A DNA stretch of 12,010 nucleotides, taken from assembly GCA_027327845.1 (NCBI GenBank), contig DAHVYC010000011.1, positions 1 through 12,010 of the forward strand, written 5' to 3'. Positions 1 through 6,401 of this stretch are shown here, piece after piece. This DNA comes from Candidatus Nomurabacteria bacterium. GTDB taxonomy: Bacteria; Patescibacteriota; Minisyncoccia; Phycocordibacterales; UBA9973. The notes beneath the pieces are model-generated. The model made no database searches and was not told the DNA's origin. It saw only the letters and a program-made list of their open reading frames with translations. The number at the start of each line of letters is the position of its first letter. Position 1 is the stretch's first letter. The position numbers were made by a program, and so were the translations under genes.

Positions 1-18
1 TTTTAAAAAAGAACAAAA

Positions 19-756
19 TTAGAAAGAACAAATTACTATTACACTATTGATCATTATTTTAAGGGAATATACCATTTTTCCGTTAAACTCTGGTTGTGTG
101 CTTGAGTTAAAAACCACAGACTTCACAATAGTGGTTGGGTTTGTTGGATCTTCTTCTGAAGACCAATAAACCTCTTTATCTAACCCGAATTTTTCTTTAT
201 CAGGATATAATTGCAGTAGCTGTTCTACTGTCGGAAGTTTTCCTCCTAAAGAGTCAGCTGCCGTCTTCGCTTTTGTCCAAGTCATTAATTGGGTAATTTT
301 TTTGATGTATTTTCCGTGACCTGATTGATCAACGGAAATTACTACTCCATCTTTGTAGGTATCACCAACTTGTAATTGGTTTGTCACAAATGTTGTGTCC
401 TTCGTGAACTTTACAACATTTTTTGTATCCATAGCCTGTATCCGTACCTGGTACTTTGTATTTGGTACCAGATCAGAAAGTTTTGCGTCCACACTTGTGG
501 ACAAATTGAAGTTGGTTGGAACACCACCTACGACATTGTTGTAGTTACCAACTCCATATTTCACAACTAAACTTACTGGCCCGTTTGTCTCAACTGAACT
601 TGTTACTACCGCAGTTGTTGCCGTAGTTGATATCTGAACAAACGGAATCGTAACAATTGTTATACTTTCCGGCGGAACGTTCGGTTCCGACGGCATCTTA
701 TCGCATCCTCCCAACAAAAATGGGAGTACAATAAGTAAAGCTAGTAGCGTTTTCAT
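19..756 (-). CDS. Lipoprotein with Fn3-like and DUF1566/Lcl_C-like domains
   Basis: A 245-residue exported lipoprotein of unknown function. Residues 1-17 form a short hydrophobic signal sequence ending in the lipobox LLGGC, with the lipidated Cys at 18. Residues about 34-125 read as a fibronectin type III-like beta sandwich (alternating strands, then DLVPNTKYQVRIQA near 96-108). Residues about 128-245 resemble the DUF1566/Lcl_C fold: W160, GGKLPT at 171-176, YWSSEE at 197-202, and a hydrophobic closing strand at the C-terminus, so the domain looks complete. The ATG is chosen because GAGGT lies 5 nt upstream, the clearest Shine-Dalgarno site in the window. The gene has its own strong promoter (869-897) and a palindromic leader (773-831). 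It probably sits on the outer face of the cell membrane as a binding or adhesion protein. Domain names are from pattern recognition, not a search; no enzymatic residues are evident. Confidence 0.8.
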   Translation of the reverse strand: MKTLLALLIVLPFLLGGCDKMPSEPNVPPESITIVTIPFVQISTTATTAVVTSSVETNGPVSLVVKYGVGNYNNVVGGVPTNFNLSTSVDAKLSDLVPNTKYQVRIQAMDTKNVVKFTKDTTFVTNQLQVGDTYKDGVVISVDQSGHGKYIKKITQLMTWTKAKTAADSLGGKLPTVEQLLQLYPDKEKFGLDKEVYWSSEEDPTNPTTIVKSVVFNSSTQPEFNGKMVYSLKIMINSVIVICSF

Positions 757-772
757 TTTGACCTCACATATT

Positions 773-831
773 ATTTAATTTAGTTGCAGAAATAGGGAAT
801 ACTATTCCATACTTTTGCAACTAAATTAAAT
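773..831. repeat. 59-bp concentric palindrome in the lipoprotein leader
   Basis: The outer arms 773-788 and 816-831 are perfect 16-bp inverted repeats (ATTTAATTTAGTTGCA and its complement). The inner arms 796-801 and 803-808 (GGAATA/TATTCC) share the same centre, base 802. The 7 nt between each pair of arms match at 4 of 7 positions, so 26 of 29 pairs form overall. It lies downstream of the GIY-YIG stop and 7 nt upstream of the lipoprotein Shine-Dalgarno site, inside the predicted 5' leader of that gene. It has no run of Ts on the exit side of either strand that would make it a typical terminator. It could be a regulatory leader hairpin, a dimeric protein site, or a small repetitive palindromic element. 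Confidence 0.85.
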
Positions 832-868
832 GTTTTTCAAAGAAACCCGAAAATCATTATTTGTCAAT

Positions 869-897
869 AGTATACTACCATTTGAATGTTTTGTCAA
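869..897 (-). promoter_or_regulatory. Near-consensus sigma70 promoter of the lipoprotein gene
   Basis: On the minus strand, TTGACA (892-897) and TATACT (869-874) are separated by exactly 17 nt. Transcription should start near 862, giving a leader of about 105 nt that includes the 59-bp palindrome. The -35 box overlaps by 2 bp the left 18-bp inverted repeat bordering the GIY-YIG gene. Confidence 0.8.
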
Positions 898-913
898 CCC
901 GCACACTTATTTT
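896..913. repeat. Left 18-bp inverted repeat of the GIY-YIG cassette
   Basis: AACCCGCACACTTATTTT is the exact reverse complement of 1185-1202. The match stops on both sides (914 versus 1184, 895 versus 1203). It lies 4 bp beyond the stop codon of the nuclease gene. It may be a terminal inverted repeat of a mobile unit. Confidence 0.85.
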
Positions 914-917
914 ATTA

Positions 918-1169
918 TTAAAGACTGCGTGAGATTCTGTTTATAAGGTGTTTTCTGGAATTTCCCCTTAATTTTAAAGCTTTTTCTCTTTCTCTAGCAT
1001 CTTTAAGGTTTTTGTAAGCTTCATAATATATTAATTCAAAAGGACCTCTCCAGCTTGTAGAAAAGCTTTTTCCTGTGTTATGTTCACGCAGTCTTCTTTT
1101 TAGGTCATTTGTACTTCCAATATATAGTTCATTATCAATAGTACTTTTCAGCACATACACGTAATTCAT
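918..1169 (-). CDS. Small stand-alone GIY-YIG nuclease
   Basis: An 83-residue protein that is essentially only a GIY-YIG domain of the UPF0213/YhbQ type. The first strand carries MNYVYVLKS, where YVY (3-5) stands for GIY, followed by YIG at 16-18, the basic helix NDLKRRLREHN (21-31), the YYE strand with the probable metal-binding Glu at 50, and a basic C-terminal helix rich in Glu, Lys and Arg. Family members cut DNA with one divalent metal; the cellular role of these one-domain versions is not settled. The ATG at 1167-1169 is preferred over the upstream ATG at 1206-1208 because it begins directly with the domain and has TATACT 7 nt before it, suggesting leaderless mRNA. The upstream extension (13 residues) would run through the right inverted repeat. 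Perfect 18-bp inverted repeats flank the gene. Confidence 0.85.
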   Translation of the reverse strand: MNYVYVLKSTIDNELYIGSTNDLKRRLREHNTGKSFSTSWRGPFELIYYEAYKNLKDAREREKALKLRGNSRKHLINRISRSL

Positions 1170-1176
1170 AAGAAAA

Positions 1177-1182
1177 AGTATA
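1177..1182 (-). promoter_or_regulatory. Predicted -10 box for the GIY-YIG gene
   Basis: TATACT on the minus strand ends 7 nt before the preferred ATG, so transcription would begin at or next to the start codon. No good -35 box lies 16-18 nt upstream, which is where the right inverted repeat sits. Confidence 0.5.
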
Positions 1183-1184
1183 AC

Positions 1185-1202
1185 AAAATAAGTGTGCGGG
1201 TT
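1185..1202. repeat. Right 18-bp inverted repeat of the GIY-YIG cassette
   Basis: AAAATAAGTGTGCGGGTT is the exact reverse complement of 896-913. The two arms enclose a 307-bp unit (896-1202) holding the nuclease gene and its -10 box. No matching target-site duplication is visible just outside the arms. Confidence 0.85.
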
Positions 1203-1238
1203 ATCCACAGTTTTTGCAGTTTTTTGCCTTTTAAGTTG

Positions 1239-1244
1239 TATAAT
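1239..1244 (+). promoter_or_regulatory. -10 box for the large secreted protein gene
   Basis: TATAAT lies 42 nt before the ATG at 1287. The best -35 candidate is TTGCAG at 1214-1219 with a long 19-nt spacer. The predicted leader of about 35 nt is almost pure A and T with no Shine-Dalgarno site. The core GTATAATAAAGG recurs exactly before pilB (4553-4564). Confidence 0.6.
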
Positions 1245-1286
1245 AAAGGCATTATTAAAGATTAGTTTAAAAATTTATTAAAAAAT

Positions 1287-4200
1287 ATGTCCTCTTTTTA
1301 TAAAAAAGTTTTAGTATCGTTACTTTCTCTGGTAGCGATAGTTTTTGCTTACAAAGCTTTGGGTGCGGGCTATACACCTCCACCTAGTATATATTATTTG
1401 GGTGCTAGCCCGTCTACAGTAATTCAGTATAATAGCTCTACTATTTCTTGGAATGTAGTAAATGCCTATACATGCTACGGAAGCGGAGGGTGGTCTGGTT
1501 TGAAATCCATACCTTCCGGATCTTATACCGTAACCCCGGGTTCAACGACCACATACACCCTTACTTGTAATAACGAAGTAGGAGCTACCACTTCAAGATC
1601 GATAACCATTAATGTAACTCCTATGCCTACGACAACTACAAATAGCTGTAGCTGTTATGCTGATCCTAGCGCCTACTGCTATGTTCAAGATAATGGAAGC
1701 GGATGTGTTCTTGTGAGCGATAGATACACTACTCAAGGTTTAACTGCTTGCCAGAATTTACTTTTTTCCGCCCCTCAACCATATTGCACAACAACTCCGG
1801 CACCTACTGTAACTTTTAACGCAAACGGAGCACCTTCTACAACTATTAATTATGGTCAATCCGCGACTCTTTCTTGGTCTTCAACCAATGCTACTTCTTG
1901 CTTAGGTACAAATTTTAGTACAAACAATACAGTTTCTGGGAGTCAATCTACTGGTGCATTAACTGCATCGGCAAGGTATCAAATACAGTGTACAAACATT
2001 AGTTCTGGTCAAACGGCAAGTGCTTATGCTGATGTCACTGTAACAAATACTCCGGTTAACTGTGTCGGTAGTTGGAGTGCTTGTACTAACGGAACTCAGA
2101 CTTATACGATTACTACACCAAACTCTAATGGCGGTACTGCCTGTCCTTATACAAATGGGACTACTCAATCTTGTGGAACTCCAGGTGTTTGTTCTTCACC
2201 AGCTACTCATTACACCTGTTTAAGTCCTGCAGCAAGCACAAGTAATGTAAATGGAGCAACTGCCTGGACTTGGAGTTGTCCCGGCTCAAACGGCGGATCT
2301 ACTGCTTCGTGTTCTGAATCTAAAACACCTGTCAATGGAATATGTTCTAGCTCTCACTATGCCTGCATCCAAGGTGCAAGTGCAAACAATGTGAGTGGAA
2401 CCTCTTCTTGGACTTGGAGTTGTTTAGGATCAAATGGGGGATATACAGCTTCTTGTTCTGAAGCAAAAATTTCCGGCACCCTTACTCCTGTAGCTAGCGG
2501 ATGTACCATCCTGGATGGAGCCAGTAGCTGTGGAATCCAGTTTTCTTGGAATACCACGAATCCAGTCGGCACTTCTTCAGTCACGAGCAATACCACTGAC
2601 ACTGGTACAGCCACTTCCAATCAAGTAGTCGCAGTGGGGAATTCTGGTTCTTATGTTAAATTTACCATCCCGTATTCTTCAAGAACTTTCTTCCTGTATA
2701 ACAATGCGCAGCTTTTGGATCAAAAGACTGTTACAGCCGGTTGCGCTTCGACTTCTACTTGGAATGGAAGTGTTTGTGTAGCAGGTTCTCCTACCGCTCC
2801 GACCGGAGTCACAGCCACAACCGTATCTTCAAGTAAGATCAATGTTTCTTGGAGTGCTTCGACTGGAGGCAATGGTTCTCAAATTGCATACAATATATAT
2901 AGATGCCAAGGAGCAGGATGCACACCGAATTCATACATAGGATGGGGATACACAACGAGTTTTTCCGATACCGGACTATCCTCTAATACTACTTATGGAT
3001 ATAGAATCTTGGCATATGATAGCCGACCGGTCTTCTCAAGTTATTCTTCTGCCGCTTACGCTACGACACTTGCTGGCGTTCCTGTAGTGAACTGTTCGAC
3101 CAGCCCATCATCAGTTAGTTATGGTGGAACATCTACATTATCTTGGAGTACGACAGATGCTACATCTTGTACGATGTCAAGCGGAGGAATATCTGGTACG
3201 CAGGCGACTTCTGGGTCAAAAACAGTCGGGCCTCTTTATTCGACGACAACTTATGCTTTCACTTGTTCCGGTCCTGGGGGTAACGGATCTTGTACCACAA
3301 GCGTATCCGTAGGAGCTGCTCCATCTGGTAGCATATCTTCAACTTCTTGCACTATTCCTCTTGGTTCTTCTACTTGTGACTCGTCGGTATCATGGAGTAC
3401 ACAAAACTTAATACCTGGAGGACAGACGAATGTGACAAAAAACAATCCTTCCAATACAGTAGTATCTACGGCAACTTCTGGGACTAATAAATTGGTCGCG
3501 ATAAATTATGGAACCACTGGGTTTTTCTTGAATCATAACGGGGCGGAGTTGGCTACAAGTTCTGCGAACGCCTCCTGTGCCCAAGGAGCGCTGATCGGGG
3601 GAGTCTGTGCATTAGTGCCGGTCAATGGATCCTGTTCTTCACCAGCTTCTCATTACACTTGTACTTCTGGAACAAGTACTAATAACGTAAATGGTTTAAC
3701 TGCCTGGACTTGGAATTGTGCCGGTTCCAATGGAGGTTCTACGGCTTCTTGTTCTGAAACCAAAGGATCCGGATCTTTGATGTCTGGGACGATTAGTGCA
3801 ACTTCTTGTACTATTCCTGCCAATGCATCCACATGTACTTCAAGTGTTTCATGGACTACTGCTAATCTAGTCGGAGCTACCACAGAAGTAACAAGGGATA
3901 ATCCTAGCAACACTCATGTTTCTTGGAATACGTCTGGCACCAACGTAAGTAACGTTATTAATCATGGGGTAAGTAATTTTTACCTTTACAATAGTGCTGA
4001 TGTTAATCCTTTGGCTTCTACTTCTGTAAGTGCAGATTGTACTCCTGGAGTTACGACTTGGAGTGTTACGAATAATAGATGCGAGAATATACCTCCACCT
4101 TCACCGACAGCTACGATTATTGCCAATCCGACTTCGGTTGTAAAAGGATCTTCTTCCACAATTAGCTGGTCTTCAACTAACGCAAGTTCTTGTACTGGTA

Positions 4201-4364
4201 CAAATTTCAGCACCGGCAACGCTACATCAGGGCAGGTGACAGTCACCCCGAACAACACGACTACTTATAGTTTGGTATGTACTGGGGTAGCTACTCAAGC
4301 CTCCGACCAGGCGACAGTGACCGTGACGGTCAATCCAAAGAAGCCGAAATACATAGAGCAATAA
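1287..4364 (+). CDS. Large secreted multi-module surface protein (Ig-like/Fn3)
   Basis: A 1025-residue exported protein, probably a surface adhesin or cell-contact protein. The signal peptide spans about residues 1-27 (KK, a hydrophobic core, ALGA, then a PPPS linker). Modules in order: Ig/PKD-like A1 (38-112); a Cys-rich segment (119-167); A2 (172-254); a thrombospondin-like GSWSACTNG segment (257-296); B1 (301-346) and B2 (351-395), marked by HYxC, WTWxC and ASCSE; C1 (398-499), marked by CTI, FSWNT and FFLYN; a fibronectin type III domain (502-595); A3 (598-676); C2 (679-778); B3 (780-826); C3 (829-933); A4 (939-1016); and a basic tail KPKKPKY-like near the end. The A modules share SWSSTNATSC followed by GTNFST. 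Paired cysteines in each module suggest disulfides outside the cell. There is no LPXTG motif or C-terminal membrane helix, so its anchoring is unclear. It lies just before the pilus operon and shares a promoter core with pilB, but a functional link is inference only. The ATG is the first in frame after the promoter. Confidence 0.85.
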   Translation: MSSFYKKVLVSLLSLVAIVFAYKALGAGYTPPPSIYYLGASPSTVIQYNSSTISWNVVNAYTCYGSGGWSGLKSIPSGSYTVTPGSTTTYTLTCNNEVGATTSRSITINVTPMPTTTTNSCSCYADPSAYCYVQDNGSGCVLVSDRYTTQGLTACQNLLFSAPQPYCTTTPAPTVTFNANGAPSTTINYGQSATLSWSSTNATSCLGTNFSTNNTVSGSQSTGALTASARYQIQCTNISSGQTASAYADVTVTNTPVNCVGSWSACTNGTQTYTITTPNSNGGTACPYTNGTTQSCGTPGVCSSPATHYTCLSPAASTSNVNGATAWTWSCPGSNGGSTASCSESKTPVNGICSSSHYACIQGASANNVSGTSSWTWSCLGSNGGYTASCSEAKISGTLTPVASGCTILDGASSCGIQFSWNTTNPVGTSSVTSNTTDTGTATSNQVVAVGNSGSYVKFTIPYSSRTFFLYNNAQLLDQKTVTAGCASTSTWNGSVCVAGSPTAPTGVTATTVSSSKINVSWSASTGGNGSQIAYNIYRCQGAGCTPNSYIGWGYTTSFSDTGLSSNTTYGYRILAYDSRPVFSSYSSAAYATTLAGVPVVNCSTSPSSVSYGGTSTLSWSTTDATSCTMSSGGISGTQATSGSKTVGPLYSTTTYAFTCSGPGGNGSCTTSVSVGAAPSGSISSTSCTIPLGSSTCDSSVSWSTQNLIPGGQTNVTKNNPSNTVVSTATSGTNKLVAINYGTTGFFLNHNGAELATSSANASCAQGALIGGVCALVPVNGSCSSPASHYTCTSGTSTNNVNGLTAWTWNCAGSNGGSTASCSETKGSGSLMSGTISATSCTIPANASTCTSSVSWTTANLVGATTEVTRDNPSNTHVSWNTSGTNVSNVINHGVSNFYLYNSADVNPLASTSVSADCTPGVTTWSVTNNRCENIPPPSPTATIIANPTSVVKGSSSTISWSSTNASSCTGTNFSTGNATSGQVTVTPNNTTTYSLVCTGVATQASDQATVTVTVNPKKPKYIEQ
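2187..2471 (+). repeat. Tandem B modules B1-B2 in the surface protein gene
   Basis: Two consecutive copies of a roughly 46-codon cysteine module (residues 301-346 and 351-395). Both keep HYxC, AWTWSC or SWTWSC, PGSNGG or LGSNGG, and TASCSE. The DNA is also conserved, for example TGGACTTGGAGTTGT in both copies. Confidence 0.75.
3624..3764 (+). repeat. Dispersed B module B3
   Basis: A third copy of the B module (residues 780-826), about 1.1 kb from the tandem pair. At DNA level it is closest to B1: TGTTCTTCACCAGCT and ACTGCCTGGACTTGGA are identical in both. This suggests relatively recent duplication inside the gene. Confidence 0.75.
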
Positions 4365-4368
4365 ATCC

Positions 4369-4484
4369 AAAAACAACAAAAAGAAGTTTTTTAAGGGGTT
4401 TGGCGAGCGACGGCGAGCCAATCTCAGGAAATTTTAAGCTTCAAAATTTCCGTACCGACAAAAAACTTGCTTTTTGTTGTTTTT
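4369..4484 (+). terminator. Large fold-back element, likely terminator of the surface gene
   Basis: The outer arms 4369-4392 and 4460-4484 are complementary over 24 bp with a single bulged base, and the right arm ends in TTTTTGTTGTTTTT. Inside lie two further hairpins: TTGGC/GCCAA closing 4400-4421, a locally GC-rich stretch with the direct repeat GGCGAGC, and GGAAATTTT/AAAATTTCC (4427-4451). The whole folds as a three-way junction. It begins 5 nt after the surface-protein stop codon. A terminator role fits its position and T-rich right arm; a palindromic repeat element reused as a terminator is the alternative. Confidence 0.65.
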
Positions 4485-4550
4485 GATATAACTACAGGTG
4501 AAAACTTCTTTTACTATTTTGCTGTTTTTAAATTTCTTTTTGTTATTATT

Positions 4551-4559
4551 TGGTATAAT
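4551..4559 (+). promoter_or_regulatory. Extended -10 promoter of the pilus operon
   Basis: TGGTATAAT (TGn plus TATAAT) ends 8 nt before the pilB ATG, so the mRNA should be leaderless or nearly so. No good -35 box is present, as expected for an extended -10 promoter. The downstream AAAGGTG is too close to the ATG to act as a normal Shine-Dalgarno site. Confidence 0.6.
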
Positions 4560-4567
4560 AAAGGTGC

Positions 4568-6346
4568 ATGATAATAGACGAGAAGCAATTAAAAAAGGTT
4601 ATTCTTGACTCAAAACTTATTTCAAGTTCCGAACTCGACGAGCTCATCAAAAAAGCCGAGACCAAGAAACAAAAACTCGGCAATGTTTTGCTTTCCGAGG
4701 GGAAAATTTCCGAGACGGACCTGAAACGCATGGAGGCATATGTCCTCGAAATACCGTTTGTAAATCTTGTAAATAAAAAGATAGATTTTTCCATTCTTTC
4801 ATTGATACCTGAGCCGATAGCCAGGAACCACAATATTATTGCCTACAAAAAAAGCGAAGTTGGCCTCGAAGTGGCGATGCTTGATGTGGACGATCTGCCG
4901 ATGATTGATTTTATTAAGAAGCGATCCGGGGAGAGGATACTCCCACGCCTGACGGATACCGCTTCCATAAAGTCTGCTTTGGTGCAATACAGAAAAAGCC
5001 TAGAGGCGGACTTCGATAATATTATTCAAAAAGAATCCGGATCCCTTAAAACAGATTTGAAAAAGGTAGTGCGCGGAGAGAAAGAATCCGAGGAAGGGGA
5101 AGAAAAAACAGAAGAAGAGCTCAAGGCCTTGGCGGAGGATCTGCCGGTGGTAAAAATAGTGGATTCTCTTATAATGCACGCCATATTGCAAAATGCTTCG
5201 GACATACATATAGAGCCGGGGGAGAATAATCTGGTGGTGAGATACAGAATAGACGGCATACTGCATGATGCCATGACACTCGACAAGAGCGCGGCTCCCG
5301 GCATAACCACTCGCATAAAGGTCTTATCCAACTTGAAACTAGATGAAAAGAGATTGCCCCAGGACGGCAGATTTAAAATAGATCAAAACGGAGAAAAATA
5401 TTCTTTTCGCGTATCTACTCTACCTACGTTTTATGGAGAAAAGACGGTGATAAGAATCTTGAAGGAAAATGCACACGGGTACTCGCTTGAGGGCCTGGGT
5501 TTCCACGGAGAAGGGTTGGAGAGGATTCACGATTCATTGAGACAGAAGATAGGGATGATCTTGGCTACCGGTCCGACCGGCTCCGGGAAAACCACTACGC
5601 TCTACACTATGCTTGAAATTCTGAACAGACCGGAGGTAAATATCTCGACCGTGGAAGATCCGGTGGAATATCAGATGCCTCGTGTGAACCAGACGCAGGT
5701 AAAACCGGAGATAGGGCTTACTTTTGCCAACGGGCTTCGCTCACTCCTCCGTCAAGATCCAGACATAATAATGGTGGGGGAAATACGCGACGGCGAGACT
5801 GCAGGATTGGCTGTGAACGCGGCTCTTACCGGGCACTTGGTGCTTTCCACTATCCATACCAATTCCGCATCAGGCGCCATACCGAGGATGATCGATATGG
5901 GAGTGTTGCCTTTTCTGATAGTTTCCACTGTGAAGACCATCATTGCCCAAAGATTGGTGCGTAAACTCGTATCAAATAGGGAAAAATATTTCTTATCCAA
6001 AGATCAGATAAAAAACTTGGCCAAATTGGTAGACTTGGATCGCATGCTTACGCTTCTTAAGAATGAAAATATTATCGGCCCCAAAGATGAATGGAAAGAT
6101 GTGCCTTTCTACAAGCCGGTTAAAAGCGCAGAGTCCCCGGATGGATACTCTAGCCGTATAGGCATACATGAAGTGCTCAAAGTGACTTCTTCTATAAAAG
6201 AAATGATTATCCGTGGAAGTTCACAGGAAGAGATAGAAGAAGAAGCGAAAAAAGAGGGGATGATGACCATGCTTGAGGACGGAATATTTCAGGCAGCCAT
6301 AGGGAATACCTCTTTGGAGGAAGTATTCAGGGTCGTTTCGGAGTAG
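4568..6346 (+). CDS. pilB: Type IV pilus assembly ATPase PilB/GspE
   Basis: A 592-residue cytoplasmic hexameric ATPase that powers pilin polymerisation through the platform protein encoded next door. Residues about 1-150 match the MshEN/GspE N-terminal domain. An acidic, Lys/Glu-rich linker (about 155-190) leads to the second N-terminal domain with SDIHIEP (211-217). The motor follows: Walker A GPTGSGKT (335-342), Asp box EDPVEY (363-368), Walker B region DPDIIMVGEIRD (397-408) with E405, and His box TGHLVLSTIHTN (421-432). These are the full catalytic set. The tetracysteine zinc motif usual in PilB/GspE after QRL is absent: the segment from 461 reads QRLVRKLVSNREKYFL with no cysteine. PilT is unlikely because of the long N-terminal domain. 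This is the first gene of the operon, with pilC 55 nt downstream. The ATG is set by the adjacent extended -10 promoter. Confidence 0.95.
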   Translation: MIIDEKQLKKVILDSKLISSSELDELIKKAETKKQKLGNVLLSEGKISETDLKRMEAYVLEIPFVNLVNKKIDFSILSLIPEPIARNHNIIAYKKSEVGLEVAMLDVDDLPMIDFIKKRSGERILPRLTDTASIKSALVQYRKSLEADFDNIIQKESGSLKTDLKKVVRGEKESEEGEEKTEEELKALAEDLPVVKIVDSLIMHAILQNASDIHIEPGENNLVVRYRIDGILHDAMTLDKSAAPGITTRIKVLSNLKLDEKRLPQDGRFKIDQNGEKYSFRVSTLPTFYGEKTVIRILKENAHGYSLEGLGFHGEGLERIHDSLRQKIGMILATGPTGSGKTTTLYTMLEILNRPEVNISTVEDPVEYQMPRVNQTQVKPEIGLTFANGLRSLLRQDPDIIMVGEIRDGETAGLAVNAALTGHLVLSTIHTNSASGAIPRMIDMGVLPFLIVSTVKTIIAQRLVRKLVSNREKYFLSKDQIKNLAKLVDLDRMLTLLKNENIIGPKDEWKDVPFYKPVKSAESPDGYSSRIGIHEVLKVTSSIKEMIIRGSSQEEIEEEAKKEGMMTMLEDGIFQAAIGNTSLEEVFRVVSE

Positions 6347-6401
6347 TAATTAGTTTCTAGGGACTAGTTGCTAGTGACTAGAACCTAGAACCTAGAACCT
6401 A
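6343..6401 (+). repeat. Array of CTAG heptads between pilB and pilC
   Basis: CTAG occurs six times at exact 7-bp spacing (6357, 6364, 6371, 6378, 6385, 6392). The frame extends left through TTAGTTT and GTAGTAA, the latter including the pilB stop codon, and right to CTA, which abuts the pilC ATG. The last three units are identical (GAACCTA). The left half also folds: TTCTAG (6355-6360) pairs with CTAGAA (6378-6383), and ACTAG with CTAGT around a TTG loop. There is no Shine-Dalgarno site. An inverted relative of the array lies at 10998-11029. Confidence 0.85.

Noticed and set aside
496..504. TGTGGACAA, one mismatch from a DnaA box
   Set aside because: A single degenerate site inside the lipoprotein coding region, explained by codons and chance.
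376..570. Plus-strand open frame of 64 codons
   Set aside because: It lies entirely antisense to the lipoprotein gene, has no ribosome site, and its composition looks random. The lipoprotein has a lipobox, domains and a promoter.
1170..1208. Longer start for the GIY-YIG protein at 1206-1208
   Set aside because: The extra 13 residues precede the conserved domain start and would be encoded across the right inverted repeat and the predicted -10 box. The internal ATG fits the family better.
2187..3764. Repeats in the surface gene as a possible CRISPR array
   Set aside because: The repeats are in frame, unevenly spaced, about 140 bp long and diverged, which fits duplicated protein modules, not direct repeats with spacers.
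4277..4486. Open frame across the end of the surface gene and the fold-back element
   Set aside because: It begins inside the surface protein gene in another frame, and the rest is encoded by the palindromic element. No initiation signal or protein-like features.
4568..6346. PilT retraction ATPase instead of PilB
   Set aside because: The protein has a long MshEN-like N-terminal region and 592 residues, whereas PilT is about 350 residues and lacks that domain.
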